Source of the DNA: Labrys monachus
GTDB lineage: Bacteria; Pseudomonadota; Alphaproteobacteria; Rhizobiales; Labraceae
Reading direction: 5' to 3'
Length of the DNA: 64,000 bases
Assembly: GCF_030814655.1 (NCBI RefSeq)
Contig: NZ_JAUSVK010000001.1
Location: 3,913,001 to 3,977,000 of the forward strand
This document shows, piece by piece, positions 34,908 through 47,528 of the stretch; the stretch's first letter is position 1; each line of letters begins with the position of its first letter. A program made the position numbers and the translations under genes. The notes beneath the pieces are model-generated. The model made no database searches and had not been told where the DNA came from. It was given only the letters and a program-made list of their open reading frames with translations.

Positions 34908-36407
34908 TCAGTTGAGTGCAACAGCAGCGGCCTTGGCCGACTGGATGAGATGGGCGACGGCCGCCTCGCTCATGTTGAGGACTGGCTTCGGATAGACGCC
35001 GAAATAGATCGTCAGCACGACGAGGGGCGTCAGCACCGCGAATTCGCGCCAGGTCAGGTCGGCGATGCCGGCCAGGCTCGGCTTCTCCAGCGCACCATAG
35101 ACGACGCGCCTGTAGAGCCACAGCGCATAGGCCGCCGAGAGGATCACGCCGAAGGTGGCGAAGAAGGCGACCCAGGTGTTGGCGCTGAACGCACCCATCA
35201 GCGTCAGGAATTCGCCGATGAAGCCGGACGTGCCGGGCAGGCCGACATTGGCCATGGTGAACACCAGCAGCGCCAGGGCATACCAGGGCATGCGGTTGAC
35301 GAGGCCGCCATAGGCCGCGATCTCGCGGGTATGCATGCGGTCATACACCACGCCGACGCACAGGAAGAGCGCTCCCGAGACGATGCCGTGCGAGATCATC
35401 TGGAACATCGCGCCCTGCACGCCCTGCTCCGTCATGGAAAACAGCCCCATGGTGACGAAGCCCATATGGGCGACGGAGGAGTAGGCGATCAGCTTCTTCA
35501 TGTCCTCCTGCATCAACGCCACCAGCGAGGTGTAGACGATGGCGACGACGGAGAGGGTGAAGACCAGTGGAGCGAAATATTCCGAGGCGGCGGGGAACAT
35601 CGGCAGCGAGAAGCGGATGAAGCCGTAGCCGCCCATCTTCAGGAGAATGCCCGCCAGGACGACTGAACCCGCCGTCGGCGCCTCGACATGGGCGTCCGGC
35701 AGCCAGGTATGCACCGGCCACATCGGCATCTTCACCGCGAAGGAGGCGAAGAAGGCGAGCCACAGATAGGTCTGCATCTGGGCGGGGAAGTTGTGCTTCA
35801 ACAGCACGGCGATGTCTGTCGTCCCCGCCTGCCAGTACATCGCCATGATCGCGATGAGCATCAGCACAGAGCCGAGCAGCGTATAGAGGAAGAACTTGAA
35901 GCTCGCATAGATGCGGCGCTGCCCGCCCCAGACGCCGATGATCAGGAACATCGGGATCAGGCCGCCCTCGAAGAAGAGGTAGAACAGCACGATATCCTGC
36001 GCGCAGAACACGCCGATCATCAGCGTCTCCAGCACGAGGAAGGCGATCATGTACTCGCGCACGCGGTTCTGGATCGAGCGCCAGCTGGCAAGGATGCAGA
36101 ACGGCATCAGGAAGGTAGTGAGCACGACGAAGGGCAGCGAGATGCCATCGACGCCCATGCGGTAGCTGATGGCCGAGGAGCCCGAACCGCCCAGCCACTG
36201 CGCCGTCTCGACGAACTGGAACTGCGCATTCGACGGATCGAAGGCGAAGAGGGGGAACAGCGACACGACGAAGGTCGCGATCGTCGTCCATAACGAGATG
36301 ACGCGCGCATTGCGCTTGACCACCTCGGCATCGCCGCGCAGGGCGATCAGAAGCACCACGCCGACCAGCGGCAGGAATGTCGTTACGGAGAGAACGGGCC
36401 AGGACAT
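34908..36407 (-). CDS. nuoM: NADH-quinone oxidoreductase subunit M
   Basis: Antiporter-like membrane subunit of complex I, 499 aa. Key segments are [20 protein letters not shown] with the proton-path glutamate, [20 protein letters not shown] and [19 protein letters not shown]. The start ATG shares bases with the nuoL stop (TGATG at 36405-36409), so translation is coupled. It precedes nuoN by 14 bp. No frameshift or missing motif seen. Confidence 0.96.
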   Translation of the reverse strand: MSWPVLSVTTFLPLVGVVLLIALRGDAEVVKRNARVISLWTTIATFVVSLFPLFAFDPSNAQFQFVETAQWLGGSGSSAISYRMGVDGISLPFVVLTTFLMPFCILASWRSIQNRVREYMIAFLVLETLMIGVFCAQDIVLFYLFFEGGLIPMFLIIGVWGGQRRIYASFKFFLYTLLGSVLMLIAIMAMYWQAGTTDIAVLLKHNFPAQMQTYLWLAFFASFAVKMPMWPVHTWLPDAHVEAPTAGSVVLAGILLKMGGYGFIRFSLPMFPAASEYFAPLVFTLSVVAIVYTSLVALMQEDMKKLIAYSSVAHMGFVTMGLFSMTEQGVQGAMFQMISHGIVSGALFLCVGVVYDRMHTREIAAYGGLVNRMPWYALALLVFTMANVGLPGTSGFIGEFLTLMGAFSANTWVAFFATFGVILSAAYALWLYRRVVYGALEKPSLAGIADLTWREFAVLTPLVVLTIYFGVYPKPVLNMSEAAVAHLIQSAKAAAVALN

Positions 36408-38509
36408 CAGTGCGTGCCTCCGAACATGGACCAGGTGAACAAGGCCGCGACGCCGATCAGCATGGCGAAGGCGTAGTGATAGAGATAGCCCGACTGCAGC
36501 TTGACCACGCCGCGCGTAATGTCGACGACACGGGCGGATACCCCGTCTGGACCAAGCCCGTCGATCGTCGCGCCATCGCCCTGCTTCCACAGGAAGCGGC
36601 CGATCCGCTTCGCCGGGCGTACGAACGCCCAGTCGTAGATCTCGTCGAAATACCACTTGTTGAGCAGGAACTTGTAGAGCAGCGGATTGGCGTTCGCGAC
36701 CGCGGCGGGCACGCCGGGCGCCACGATATACATGTAGAAGGCAATGAGGAAGCCGACCGCCATCATGGTGAACGGGGCGAGATGCACGAGCGCGGGCACG
36801 CTCTCCATGCCTTCCAGCACCTTGCTGCCGTCGCCGAGGGAAACGGCGCCGTGCCAGAACCGTTCAAGGCCTTCGCTGGTGGCGAAATCATTATGGAACA
36901 CCATGCCCGCCAGGACGGCGCCAACCGAGAGGACCCCGAGCGGGATCATCATCGTCAGCGGCGATTCATGCGCATGGCCATAGGTATGGGCATCCGCCCT
37001 CGTCTGCCCATGGAAGGTCATGAAGATGAGGCGCCACGAGTAGAAGGAGGTCATCAGTGCCGCGATCACCGTCATGAAGAAGGCATAGAGGGGAACGAAG
37101 CCGCCGCTCTCGCCATAGCTCGCATAGGCCGCCTCGATGATGGCGTCCTTCGAGTTGAAGCCGGCGAAGCCGATCTGGGTGAAGGGCAGGCCGACGCCGG
37201 TCAGCGCCAGCGTGCCGATCACCATCGCCAGATAGGTCAGCGGGATCCTGGCCCGAAGTCCGCCCATCTTCCGCATGTCCTGCTCGTGATGCATGGCATG
37301 GATCACCGAGCCGGCGCCGAGGAACAGCAGCGCCTTGAAGAAGGCGTGGGTGAAGAGATGGAACACGCCGACATTATAGGCGCCCACGCCCAGCGCGACG
37401 AACATGTAGCCGAGCTGCGAGCAGGTGGAATAGGCGATGACGCGCTTGATGTCGTTCTGCACGAGGCCGACCGTCGCGGCGAAGAAGGCCGTGGTCGCGC
37501 CGATGAAGGTGACGAAGGTCAGCGCATGGGGGGCGTGCTGGAACAAAGGCGACAGGCGCGCCACCATGACGACGCCGGCCGTGACCATGGTCGCGGCGTG
37601 GATGAGGGCGGAGACCGGCGTCGGGCCCTCCATGGCGTCGGGCAGCCAAGTGTGGAGCAGGAACTGGGCCGATTTGCCCATGGCGCCCATGAAGAGCAGG
37701 AAGCAGGCGACCTCGAGGGCCGGCAGGTCGTGGCCGAGGAAATGGAGGTTGGTCGCCGCCTTGTCGCCGGCCGCGGCGAAGATCTCCTCGAAGCCCACCG
37801 AACGGAAGATGGCGAAGACGGCGAAGATGCCGAGGGCGAAGCCGAAATCACCGACGCGGTTGACGACGAAGGCCTTGATCGCCGCCGCATTGGCGGAGGG
37901 CCGCTTGTACCAGAAACCGATGAGGAGGTAGGAGGCGAGGCCGACGCCTTCCCAGCCGAAGAACATCTGCACCAGATTGTCGGCCGTCACCAGCGCGAGC
38001 ATCGCGAAAGTGAAGAGCGACAGATAGGCGAAGAAGCGCGGGCGGGACGGATCCTCCGCCATATAGCCGATGGAATAGAGATGGACGAGCGACGACACGG
38101 TGGTGACCACCACCAGCATGACCGCCGTCAGCGTATCGATGCGCAGCGACCAGTCGACCTGCAGCGCGCCGACATGGATCCATTCGAGCACGGGCACGGT
38201 CGTCGCCGCTCCGCCGAAGCCGACCTGGATGAAGGCGACCCATGACAGCACGCAGGACAGGAACAGGAAGCCGGTGGTCACATATTCGGCAAAGCGGATC
38301 TTGCCGGGCGAATGCGGGGAGACCTCCACCTCGTGATGGTCGTCATGACCGCCATGGCCATGATCCTCATGCGCATCGTGGTGGCCGTGGTCATGCCCAT
38401 GCGAAGTGGCCTCGGCGGCATTCGCCGGCGCGAGATGCCATGTCAGCATGTTGGCGATGCCGGCGATCAGGAAGCCGAGGAGCGGCAGGAAGACAATTGC
38501 GTTGTACAC
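36407..38509 (-). CDS. nuoL: NADH-quinone oxidoreductase subunit L
   Basis: Largest antiporter-like membrane subunit of complex I, 700 aa, with the lateral helix and TMH at its C-terminus. Conserved segments include [39 protein letters not shown] and [20 protein letters not shown]. Unusually, the loop after the first helix (about residues 36-60) is a histidine-rich insert with 11 histidines in 24 residues, also rich in Gly, Asp and Glu. GTG start at 38509 follows GAGGG. It lies 4 bp after nuoK and is coupled to nuoM. Confidence 0.96.
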   Translation of the reverse strand: MYNAIVFLPLLGFLIAGIANMLTWHLAPANAAEATSHGHDHGHHDAHEDHGHGGHDDHHEVEVSPHSPGKIRFAEYVTTGFLFLSCVLSWVAFIQVGFGGAATTVPVLEWIHVGALQVDWSLRIDTLTAVMLVVVTTVSSLVHLYSIGYMAEDPSRPRFFAYLSLFTFAMLALVTADNLVQMFFGWEGVGLASYLLIGFWYKRPSANAAAIKAFVVNRVGDFGFALGIFAVFAIFRSVGFEEIFAAAGDKAATNLHFLGHDLPALEVACFLLFMGAMGKSAQFLLHTWLPDAMEGPTPVSALIHAATMVTAGVVMVARLSPLFQHAPHALTFVTFIGATTAFFAATVGLVQNDIKRVIAYSTCSQLGYMFVALGVGAYNVGVFHLFTHAFFKALLFLGAGSVIHAMHHEQDMRKMGGLRARIPLTYLAMVIGTLALTGVGLPFTQIGFAGFNSKDAIIEAAYASYGESGGFVPLYAFFMTVIAALMTSFYSWRLIFMTFHGQTRADAHTYGHAHESPLTMMIPLGVLSVGAVLAGMVFHNDFATSEGLERFWHGAVSLGDGSKVLEGMESVPALVHLAPFTMMAVGFLIAFYMYIVAPGVPAAVANANPLLYKFLLNKWYFDEIYDWAFVRPAKRIGRFLWKQGDGATIDGLGPDGVSARVVDITRGVVKLQSGYLYHYAFAMLIGVAALFTWSMFGGTH

Positions 38510-38513
38510 GCCC

Positions 38514-38822
38514 TCAGCCCTTCATCACGTTGATGTCTTCGACGGCGATCGATCCGCGGTTGCGGTAGAAAGCCACGAGAATAGCCAGGCCGATCGCCGC
38601 TTCGGCGGCCGCGACGGTCAGGATCAGGAGGGAGAAGACCTGGCCCGTGATGTCGTGCAGCGCCGCCGAAAAGGCGACCATATTGATATTCACCGACAGC
38701 AGGATGAGCTCCACCGACATCAGGATGACGATGACGTTCTTGCGGTTGATGAAGATGCCGAACACGCCGATGGTGAAGAGGATGGCGGCGACGGCGAGGA
38801 AGTTGGAAAGACTGACGGCCAT
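38514..38822 (-). CDS. nuoK: NADH-quinone oxidoreductase subunit K
   Basis: Small membrane subunit of complex I, 102 aa with three helices. The two buried glutamates needed for proton pumping are in [18 protein letters not shown] and [23 protein letters not shown] at 38822 is the family start; the longer upstream frame is a shadow of nuoJ. It follows nuoJ by 2 bp and precedes nuoL by 4 bp. Confidence 0.96.
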   Translation of the reverse strand: MAVSLSNFLAVAAILFTIGVFGIFINRKNVIVILMSVELILLSVNINMVAFSAALHDITGQVFSLLILTVAAAEAAIGLAILVAFYRNRGSIAVEDINVMKG

Positions 38823-38824
38823 TG

Positions 38825-39433
38825 TCAGATACCCTGCCCTGGCTGAACCTTGACGACCTCGACGGACTGCGCCTTGGTGCGCGCCGACTGCAGCGCCGGA
38901 TTTTGGCGCTTGACGCCCTGCTTGTGGCGCAGGGTCAGCACGATGGCGCCGATCATGGCCACCAGCAGCACGAGCCCGGCCGTCTCGAAGAAGAAGGCAT
39001 AGTGCGTATAGAGGACGCCCCCGAGCGCCTGCGTGTTGGTGAGGGAGGGATCGATCTGCATGGCCGGGTTCGCCACGACGCCCGGCGAGATCACCCAGCC
39101 GATCACCACCATCAGGAGCTCGATCAGCACGATCACACCCACGACGAAGCCGATCGGCATATATTGCAGGAAGCCCTGCCGAAGCTCCGTGAAGTCGACG
39201 TCGAGCATCATTACGACGAAGAGGAAGAGAACCGCCACCGCGCCGACATAGACGACGATGAGGATCAAGGCGAGGAACTCGGCACCCGCCAGCATGAACA
39301 GGCCGGCCGCGTTGACGAAGGCCAGGATCAGATAGAGCACCGAATGCACAGGGTTGCGCGACAGGATGACCATCAAGGCCGATGCCACGCAAACAAAGGC
39401 GAACAGGTAAAAAAAGGCTGTCGCCACGTTCAT
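38825..39433 (-). CDS. nuoJ: NADH-quinone oxidoreductase subunit J
   Basis: Membrane subunit of complex I, 202 aa with five helices. The third helix carries the conserved [20 protein letters not shown] segment whose pi-bulge region is important for coupling. The ATG at 39433 ([15 protein letters not shown]) has GAGGGG upstream; 17 further residues in the open frame are not conserved. The gene follows nuoI after about 115 bp and is tightly joined to nuoK. Confidence 0.95.
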   Translation of the reverse strand: MNVATAFFYLFAFVCVASALMVILSRNPVHSVLYLILAFVNAAGLFMLAGAEFLALILIVVYVGAVAVLFLFVVMMLDVDFTELRQGFLQYMPIGFVVGVIVLIELLMVVIGWVISPGVVANPAMQIDPSLTNTQALGGVLYTHYAFFFETAGLVLLVAMIGAIVLTLRHKQGVKRQNPALQSARTKAQSVEVVKVQPGQGI

Positions 39434-39549
39434 GTCCAAACCCCTCTCCGGTCCGTCTCCGGGCCGTCCACTTCCGTTCCTCATCCCCGCGCAGGATCGC
39501 CTTCACCAGGAAGGACGATCAGGCACAGGGGCTTACGCGCCGTCCGCCA

Positions 39550-40068
39550 TCAGCGATAGGGCGCATCCAGTGCGATATTCTTGGCGATCTCGCGCTCCCA
39601 GCGGTCTCCGTTCGCCAGGAGGCGATCCTTGTCGTAGAACAGTTCCTCGCGCGTCTCGACCGCAAACTCGAAGTTCGGTCCTTCGACGATCGCGTCGACC
39701 GGGCAGGCTTCCTGGCAGAAGCCGCAATAGATGCACTTCACCATGTCGATGTCGTAGCGCGTCGTGCGGCGCGTGCCGTCATTGCCGCGCGGCCCAGCCT
39801 CGATGGTGATGGCCTGCGCAGGGCAGATCGCCTCGCACAATTTGCAGGCGATGCAGCGCTCCTCACCGTTTGGATAGCGGCGAAGCACGTGCTCGCCGCG
39901 AAACCGCGGCGACAGGCGTCCCTTCTCGAAGGGATAGTTCAGCGTCGCCTTCGGCTTGAAGAAATAGCGCATCGACAGGAAGAAGGCCGACACGAACTCC
40001 TTCAGGAACAGCGCCTTGGCAGCCTGGTCGAGCCCGATGCCGGGGCGCCTGATATTGGCGGCAGTCAT
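39550..40068 (-). CDS. nuoI: NADH-quinone oxidoreductase subunit I
   Basis: Peripheral-arm subunit of complex I, 172 aa, carrying two [4Fe-4S] clusters (N6a and N6b): [19 protein letters not shown] near residue 70 and [19 protein letters not shown] near 110. The ATG at 40068 overlaps the nuoH stop (ATGA); ATG at 40077 is an alternative. It is slightly longer at the N-terminus than the usual 162-163 residues. Its clusters depend on the Suf machinery. Confidence 0.96.
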   Translation of the reverse strand: MTAANIRRPGIGLDQAAKALFLKEFVSAFFLSMRYFFKPKATLNYPFEKGRLSPRFRGEHVLRRYPNGEERCIACKLCEAICPAQAITIEAGPRGNDGTRRTTRYDIDMVKCIYCGFCQEACPVDAIVEGPNFEFAVETREELFYDKDRLLANGDRWEREIAKNIALDAPYR

Positions 40069-41114
40069 GGTGCCCATCCCGTAATTTGCAGGAAGCCTGC
40101 GACGATCACGACCATGGCGATCGACAGCGGCAAAAAGACCTTCCAGCCGAGACGCATCAGCTGGTCGTAGCGGTAGCGCGGCACGAAGGCCTTCACCATC
40201 GCGAACATGAAGAAAGCCAGCGACACCTTGATCAGGAACCAGATGATGCCGGGCACCCAGGTGAAGGGCGGCAGGTCGATCGGCGCCGTCCATCCTCCGA
40301 GGAAGAGGATGGTGAGCAGGGCGCACATGGTCATGATCGCCACATATTCGCCGAGCATGAACAGAAGGTAGGGCGTCGAGGCGTATTCGACCATGAAGCC
40401 GGCCACGAGTTCGGACTCCGCTTCCGCCAGGTCGAAGGGCGGGCGGTTCGTCTCGGCCAGCGCCGAGATGAAGAAGATCACGAACATCGGCAGCAACGGC
40501 AGCCAGTACCAGTTCAGGATGGTGAGCCAGGGCACGCCGAGCAGGCTGGCGAGGCCGCGGCTGTGCTGCGCCTCGACGATCGCGGTGAGGTTCAGGGAAC
40601 CGGCGCAGAGCAGCACCGTGATGATGACGAAACCGATCGAGACTTCGTAGGACACCATCTGCGCGGCGGCACGCAGCGCCGACAGGAACGGATATTTCGA
40701 ATTGGACGCCCAGCCGGCCATGATGGTGCCGTAGACGCCGAGCGAGGAGATCGCAAAGACGTAGAGAATGCCGACATTGATGTCGGCGATCACCCAGCCC
40801 GCGGTGAGCGGCAGCACTGCCCAGCCCGCCAAGGCGAGCACGCAGGTGACGAGGGGGGCGAGAAGGAAGACACCCTTGTTGGCGCCGGCCGGAATCACCG
40901 GCTCCTTGAGGACGAATTTGAGGAGGTCCGCGAAGGACTGGAAGAGGCCGAACGGCCCGACGACGTTCGGACCGCGACGGAGCTGCACCGCCGCCCAGAT
41001 CTTGCGGTCCGCCAGAAGATAAAAGGCGATGAAGACCAGCAGGCAGACAAGCAGCACAAGGCTCTCAACGATCGGCAGACCGACCTTCCAGAGCAAAGTA
41101 TCCCAAATCGTCAT
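40065..41114 (-). CDS. nuoH: NADH-quinone oxidoreductase subunit H
   Basis: Membrane subunit that joins the peripheral arm and forms part of the quinone chamber, 349 aa with eight helices. Conserved segments are [20 protein letters not shown] near residue 37-57, the acidic loop [20 protein letters not shown] and [23 protein letters not shown] at 41114 chosen over an upstream in-frame start because [15 protein letters not shown] opens the first helix. It starts 11 bp after nuoG and is coupled to nuoI. Confidence 0.96.
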   Translation of the reverse strand: MTIWDTLLWKVGLPIVESLVLLVCLLVFIAFYLLADRKIWAAVQLRRGPNVVGPFGLFQSFADLLKFVLKEPVIPAGANKGVFLLAPLVTCVLALAGWAVLPLTAGWVIADINVGILYVFAISSLGVYGTIMAGWASNSKYPFLSALRAAAQMVSYEVSIGFVIITVLLCAGSLNLTAIVEAQHSRGLASLLGVPWLTILNWYWLPLLPMFVIFFISALAETNRPPFDLAEAESELVAGFMVEYASTPYLLFMLGEYVAIMTMCALLTILFLGGWTAPIDLPPFTWVPGIIWFLIKVSLAFFMFAMVKAFVPRYRYDQLMRLGWKVFLPLSIAMVVIVAGFLQITGWAP

Positions 41115-41125
41115 GGCCCCTGCCC

Positions 41126-43204
41126 TTATTCTGCTGCCAGCGGCAGCCCGCCCCGGGCCAGCTGCGAACACTGCGCCATCACTGCCGAAGCGCGCGCGAT
41201 GGGATTGGTCAAATAGAAATCGGCGATCGGCGCCACGAAAGCATCCTTGGCCGGCGTCCCGCCCTTGCCGGCAAGCAGCGCGATGGCGGCCGGGTCGGCC
41301 GGGACGATATGGTCCACCGCCCCGAAATGCGGGAAGGCGGCCGTCAGCGTCCGGCGCAGCGCAGCAAGCGAATCATAGCCGAGCTTGACGCCGAGAACCT
41401 CCGACAGGGCGCGCAGGATCGCCCAGTCCTCGCGCGCCTCGCCCGGCGGGAAGGCCGCACGGTTGGCGAACTGCACGCGTCCTTCGGTGTTGACGTAGAG
41501 GCCCGAACGTTCGGGATAGGCCGCCGCCGGCAGGATCACGTCGGCGCGGTGGGCACCGCGATCGCCATGGCTGCCCTGATAGACGACGAAGGCGCCGGGC
41601 GCGACCGTCACCTCGTCCGCGCCGAGCAGGAAGAGGACGTCGAGGGCGCCCGCAGCGGCCATGCCGGCTGCGTCGAGGCCGCCCTCGCCCGGCACGAAGC
41701 CGAGGTCGAGGGCGCCGACGCGCGAGGCCGCGTTGTGCAGCACGCCGAAGCCGTTCCAGCCGTCCTTGACCGCGCCGAGATCCCGCGCCGCCCTGGCGGC
41801 CAGAGAGAGCAGCGCCGCACCGTCCTCTCGGGCATAGACGCCGCCGCCGACGATGATGATCGGCTTCTGCGCACCCTTGAGCACGTCGGCGAACGCGCCC
41901 CTGCCCGCCGCGAGATCGGCGAGCGTATCGGCGCCAGCGCCGAGATAGTCATAGGAATAAGTGAGATCGACCTTCTCGCCGATCAGCGCGACCCTGGTGC
42001 CCCGGAGCCACCGCTTGCGGATACGGGCGTTGAGAACCGCCGCTTCCTTGCGCGGATTGGTGCCGACGAGGAGGATGGCGTCGGCCTCCTCGATGCCGGC
42101 GATGGTCGGATTGAACAGATAGGAAGCGCGGCCGAGCGAGGGGTCGATCCTGGCGCCGTCCTGGCGGGCATCGAGGTTCTTCGAACCCAGCCGGGCGATC
42201 AGGTCCTTGAGCGCGTAGAGTTCCTCCACGGCGGCAAGATCGCCCGCGATGGCGCCGATGCGCTCGGGCCTGGCCGCCTTGACCTTGGCCGCGATGGCGG
42301 CGAACGCCTCCTGCCAGCCGACCGCCTTCAGACGGCCGTCGACGCGCAGATAGGGCTTGTCGAGCCGCTGCGTGCGCAGGCCGTCCCACACGAAGCGGGT
42401 CTTGTCCGAAATCCACTCCTCGTTCACCGCCTCGTTGGTGCGGGGCATGATCCGCATCACCTCGCGGCCGCGGGCGTCGATGCGGATGGCCGATCCGACG
42501 GCGTCCATGACGTCGATCGATTCGGTCTTCGACAGTTCCCACGGACGGGCATGAAACTCGTAGGGCTTGGACGTCAGCGCGCCGACCGGGCAGAGATCGA
42601 TGACATTGCCCTGCAATTCGGAGCTCATCGCCTTTTCGAGATAGGTCGTGATCTCCATGTCCTCGCCGCGGCCGATCGCGCCAAGATCGGAGACGCCGGC
42701 GACTTCCGTGGTGAAGCGGACGCAACGCGTGCAGTGGATGCAGCGGTTCATCACCGTCTTGACGAGCGGCCCGATATATTTGTCCTCGACCGCCCGCTTG
42801 TTCTCGGCGTAGCGGTTCTTGTCGGCGCCATAGGCCATCGCCTGGTCCTGCAGATCGCACTCGCCGCCCTGATCGCAGATCGGGCAATCCAGCGGATGGT
42901 TGATGAGCAGGAACTCCATGACGCCCTCGCGGGCCTTCTTGACCATGGGGCTCTTGGTGAGCACCACCGGCGGCTCGCCCTTCGGGCCAGGCCGGAGATC
43001 GCGTACCGCCATGGCGCAGGATGCCGTCGGCTTGGGCGGTCCGCCCTTCACCTCGACCAGGCACATGCGGCAGTTGCCGGCAATCGACAGGCGCTCGTGA
43101 AAGCAAAAACGCGGGATCTCAGCTCCCGCAGCTTCGCAGGCCTGGAGGAGCGTATACTCCGCCGGGACTTCGATTTCCTGTCCGTCGACGATCAGCTTGG
43201 CCAT
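41126..43204 (-). CDS. nuoG: NADH-quinone oxidoreductase subunit G
   Basis: Electron-carrying subunit of complex I, 692 aa. The N-terminal [2Fe-2S] ligands are C34, C45, C48 and C63. [15 protein letters not shown] and [11 protein letters not shown] bind further clusters, with the His-coordinated cluster in [14 protein letters not shown]. The molybdopterin-oxidoreductase-like part follows but lacks a cofactor, as is usual. The start ATG at 43204 is clear. It is separated from nuoF by 181 bp containing a stem-loop. The C-terminus ends in a short non-conserved tail. Confidence 0.95.
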   Translation of the reverse strand: MAKLIVDGQEIEVPAEYTLLQACEAAGAEIPRFCFHERLSIAGNCRMCLVEVKGGPPKPTASCAMAVRDLRPGPKGEPPVVLTKSPMVKKAREGVMEFLLINHPLDCPICDQGGECDLQDQAMAYGADKNRYAENKRAVEDKYIGPLVKTVMNRCIHCTRCVRFTTEVAGVSDLGAIGRGEDMEITTYLEKAMSSELQGNVIDLCPVGALTSKPYEFHARPWELSKTESIDVMDAVGSAIRIDARGREVMRIMPRTNEAVNEEWISDKTRFVWDGLRTQRLDKPYLRVDGRLKAVGWQEAFAAIAAKVKAARPERIGAIAGDLAAVEELYALKDLIARLGSKNLDARQDGARIDPSLGRASYLFNPTIAGIEEADAILLVGTNPRKEAAVLNARIRKRWLRGTRVALIGEKVDLTYSYDYLGAGADTLADLAAGRGAFADVLKGAQKPIIIVGGGVYAREDGAALLSLAARAARDLGAVKDGWNGFGVLHNAASRVGALDLGFVPGEGGLDAAGMAAAGALDVLFLLGADEVTVAPGAFVVYQGSHGDRGAHRADVILPAAAYPERSGLYVNTEGRVQFANRAAFPPGEAREDWAILRALSEVLGVKLGYDSLAALRRTLTAAFPHFGAVDHIVPADPAAIALLAGKGGTPAKDAFVAPIADFYLTNPIARASAVMAQCSQLARGGLPLAAE

Positions 43205-43323
43205 GGATAACCTTGACGATCAGGCCCGGAGCGCGACACGCAATCCAGACTCTTTCCAAACTCGACTTCGCAAAATTCCGCGCCGCGATCAACTGCTGCG
43301 ATGCGAAAAAGAAGCGCTGTGAA

Positions 43324-43353
43324 GCGGCGGGGACGTTGTGTCGCCCCCGCCGC
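43324..43353 (-). terminator. Hairpin inside the nuo operon between nuoF and nuoG
   Basis: Nine-bp stem GCGGCGGGG / CCCCGCCGC with an 11-base loop. Read leftwards it is followed after about a dozen bases by CTTCTTTTT, so it could be an attenuator or an mRNA processing site within the operon. Confidence 0.45.
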
Positions 43354-43385
43354 AGAATGACTTGCAACCGGCGGCTGCCGGCGGC

Positions 43386-44687
<1,302 letters not shown>

Positions 44688-44794
44688 GGCGGACCTGAAA
44701 ATCTGAGAGCGGAAAATATTTCGTCGAACCACGCCCGGCGAAAGAACCTGTCGTCGAAGGGCGGATCATGCGAAGCCGCCCTCCCCTTTCGCCG

Positions 44795-45541
44795 TCACGC
44801 CGGCTTGACCGGAGCCGCCGCCGAAGCTTTGGCCGCCTCCGCAGCCTTGGCCGCTTCGGCCGCCTTGGCGGCAGCCTGCTTCTCCTTCTCCTCGGCGAAG
44901 CGCTTCTGCCAGGAACCGACGACGGAGCCGTCATAAAGGGCGGGGTCGCTCAGCGTCTCCGCGCCGCCTTCCGGCTCCGAGGAGAAACGCCCGTTCTGCG
45001 GCCCGGGCTTCACCGGCCGGCCGGCGGCCAGGTCGTCGAGCACCTTGGTGATGCTCTCCGCGGTGAGGTCCTCATAGAAGTCGTAATTGATCTGCACCAT
45101 CGGTGCATTGCAGCAGGCGCCGAGGCACTCCACCTCGAGCCAGGAGAAATTGCCGTCCGCGGACACGTGATGCTCCGGACCGACGCGCTTCCGGACCGCA
45201 TCCTTGATCGCTTCGGCGCCACGCAGCATGCAGGGCGTGGTTCCGCACAGCTGGATGAAATATTTGCCGACGGGCGCCAGGTTGAACATCGTGTAGAAGG
45301 TGGCGATCTCCAGCACCCGGATCCGCGCCATGCCGAGCCTGGCCGCGATCGCCTCGATCGCCGCCTGCGACACCCAGCCGCCGGCCTGCTCCTGCGCCCG
45401 CCACAACAGCGGAATCACCGCCGAGGCCTCACGGCCTGGCGGATATTTGGCGATCTGCTGGTCGATCCAGGCCTCGTTTTCAGCCGTGAAGGCGAAGGAT
45501 GCCGGCTGGAGTTCCTGGGGCGCGAGCCTGCGAACGGACAT
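44795..45541 (-). CDS. nuoE: NADH-quinone oxidoreductase subunit E
   Basis: Peripheral subunit with a [2Fe-2S] cluster (N1a), 248 aa. Ligands are in QLCGTTPCMLRGAE (near residue 98-103) and ECLGACCNAPMVQI (near 139-144). After the family domain, the protein has an extra C-terminal tail of about 80 residues that ends in an alanine-rich heptad-like run with AAEAAKAAEAAK; this accounts for its length beyond the roughly 165 residues of the E. coli protein. Start ATG at 45541. Confidence 0.95.
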   Translation of the reverse strand: MSVRRLAPQELQPASFAFTAENEAWIDQQIAKYPPGREASAVIPLLWRAQEQAGGWVSQAAIEAIAARLGMARIRVLEIATFYTMFNLAPVGKYFIQLCGTTPCMLRGAEAIKDAVRKRVGPEHHVSADGNFSWLEVECLGACCNAPMVQINYDFYEDLTAESITKVLDDLAAGRPVKPGPQNGRFSSEPEGGAETLSDPALYDGSVVGSWQKRFAEEKEKQAAAKAAEAAKAAEAAKASAAAPVKPA

Positions 45542-45607
45542 GCGCTCAATCCTCTTTCCTGATGCCGCCGGCCGGACTACGATCCGCCGTCGGCAAACAT
45601 ACGATAC

Positions 45608-46795
45608 TCAACGATCGACCTCGCCGAACACGATGTCGAGCGAGCCGAGAATGGCCGAAACGTCGGCCAGCATGTAGCCGCGGCACAGCCAGTCCATCGA
45701 CTGCAGATGGGCGAAGCCGGGCGCCCGGATCTTGCAGCGATAAGGCTTGTTGCCGCCATCCGAGACGAGATAGACGCCGAATTCGCCCTTGGGAGCCTCC
45801 ACCGCCGCATAAACCTCGCCGGCCGGCACGTGGTAGCCTTCCGTATAGAGCTTGAAGTGGTGGATGAGGGCTTCCATCGAGCGCTTCATTTCGCCGCGCT
45901 TGGGCGGCACGATCTTGTTGTCCACCGTCGAAACCGGGCCCGGTGTCTTCCTGAGCAGCGCGATGCACTGCCTCATGATGCGGACCGACTGCCGCATTTC
46001 TTCCATGCGGATGCAATAGCGGTCGAAATTGTCGCCGTTCCTGCCGATGGGGATGTCGAAATCGAGCTCGGCATAGCATTCGTAGGGCTGCGACTTGCGC
46101 AGGTCCCAGGCGGCGCCGGAGCCGCGCACCATCACGCCCGAATAGCCCCAGGCCCAGGCGTCGTCGAGCGCGACGATACCGATGTCGACATTGCGCTGCT
46201 TGAAGATGCGGTTGTCGGTCAGCAGGCCCTCGAGGTCGTCGCACACCTTCAGGAAGGGGTCGCAGAAGGCCTCGATGTCGTTGATGAGGTCGGGCGGCAG
46301 GTCCTGATGCACCCCGCCGGCGCGGAAATAGGCGGCGTGCATGCGGCTTCCCGATGCCCGCTCGTAGAAGATCATCAGCTTCTCGCGCTCCTCGAAGCCC
46401 CACAGCGGCGGCGTCAGGGCGCCGACGTCCATGGCCTGCGTCGTCACGTTGAGAAGATGCGACAGCAGCCGGCCGATCTCGCAATAGAGCACACGGATCA
46501 GCTGGCCGCGCCGGGGCACCTCGATGCCGAGCAGACGCTCGATCGCCAGGCAATAAGCGTGCTCCTGGTTCATCGGGGCGACATAGTCCAGGCGATCGAA
46601 ATAGGGGATCGCCTGCATGAAGGTCTTGGCTTCGATCAGCTTCTCGGTACCGCGATGGAGCAGGCCGATATGCGGGTCGACCCTCTCGACCACCTCGCCG
46701 TCCAGCTCCATGACGAGACGCAGCACACCATGGGCCGCGGGGTGCTGCGGGCCGAAATTGATCGCGAAATTACGCAGGTGTGGTTGGTCGTTCAT
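45608..46795 (-). CDS. nuoD: NADH-quinone oxidoreductase subunit D
   Basis: 49-kDa-type subunit at the quinone site, 395 aa, separate from NuoC. The quinone-site histidine lies in [20 protein letters not shown] near residue 14-33, followed by HRGTEKLIE and [20 protein letters not shown]; the C-terminus ends DIVFGEVDR, as in the family. The ATG at 46795 is the first of the conserved start [15 protein letters not shown]. It lies about 110 bp after nuoC and 66 bp before nuoE. Confidence 0.96.
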   Translation of the reverse strand: MNDQPHLRNFAINFGPQHPAAHGVLRLVMELDGEVVERVDPHIGLLHRGTEKLIEAKTFMQAIPYFDRLDYVAPMNQEHAYCLAIERLLGIEVPRRGQLIRVLYCEIGRLLSHLLNVTTQAMDVGALTPPLWGFEEREKLMIFYERASGSRMHAAYFRAGGVHQDLPPDLINDIEAFCDPFLKVCDDLEGLLTDNRIFKQRNVDIGIVALDDAWAWGYSGVMVRGSGAAWDLRKSQPYECYAELDFDIPIGRNGDNFDRYCIRMEEMRQSVRIMRQCIALLRKTPGPVSTVDNKIVPPKRGEMKRSMEALIHHFKLYTEGYHVPAGEVYAAVEAPKGEFGVYLVSDGGNKPYRCKIRAPGFAHLQSMDWLCRGYMLADVSAILGSLDIVFGEVDR

Positions 46796-46905
46796 CGCGT
46801 TCCCAAATGCTCCAGCGCGCCGGAAGCCCCTCCGGCCCGAAGTTCCATCGGCGCCGGCTCCACGCTCCAGGCGGGAAACCGGCCAGCCTCAAATCATCGT
46901 CCGGT

Positions 46906-47517
46906 TCAGCCGGCCTTCGCCTTTTCATCGCCCGGCAGCACGTAGTCCGTGCCTTCCCAGGGCGAAAGAAAGTCGAAATTCCGGAACTCCTGATTGAGCC
47001 GTACCGGCTCGTAGACCACCCGCTTGGCCTCGTCGTCCCAGCGCACCTCGACGAAGCCGGTGAGCGGAAAATCCTTGCGCAGCGGATAGCCGTCGAAACC
47101 GTAATCGGTCAGCAGGCGTCGCAGATCCGGATGGCCGGTGAAGAGGATGCCGTAGAGATCATAGGCCTCGCGTTCGAACCAAAGCGCGCCGGAGAACACG
47201 CCCACCGCGGACGGCACCGGCGTCGCCTCGTCGGTCTCGACCTTGATGCGGATGCGCGCATTCTTCGTCGGCGACAGCAGATGATAGACGACGTCGAAAC
47301 GCTTCTCCCGGGCGGGGTAGTCCGCACCGCAGATGTCGATGAACGATACGAAGCGGCAGCCCGCATCATCGCGCAGATAGGTCAGCACCGCCAGGATATC
47401 GTCCGGACCGGTGGTGACCGTGAGCTCGTCGAAGGCGTGGACGACGCCGGTCACGGCGCCGGGAAACGCCTGCTGAACCGCCTCGCCGATCGACTGCAGG
47501 ACTTCGGTCTTTGCCAT
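46906..47517 (-). CDS. nuoC: NADH-quinone oxidoreductase subunit C
   Basis: 30-kDa-type subunit of the complex I peripheral arm, 203 aa. Conserved segments are [43 protein letters not shown] in part, and [20 protein letters not shown] at 47517 is used; a TTG five codons upstream is possible but unlikely. It begins 11 bp after the nuoB stop. Confidence 0.96.
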   Translation of the reverse strand: MAKTEVLQSIGEAVQQAFPGAVTGVVHAFDELTVTTGPDDILAVLTYLRDDAGCRFVSFIDICGADYPAREKRFDVVYHLLSPTKNARIRIKVETDEATPVPSAVGVFSGALWFEREAYDLYGILFTGHPDLRRLLTDYGFDGYPLRKDFPLTGFVEVRWDDEAKRVVYEPVRLNQEFRNFDFLSPWEGTDYVLPGDEKAKAG

Positions 47518-47528
47518 GTCGGGCCCGC

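Noticed and set aside
36377-38245. Long open frame antisense to nuoL
   Set aside because: Its protein is an Arg/His/Glu/Asp-rich mirror of nuoL codons. nuoL is a conserved full-length subunit, so this is a shadow.
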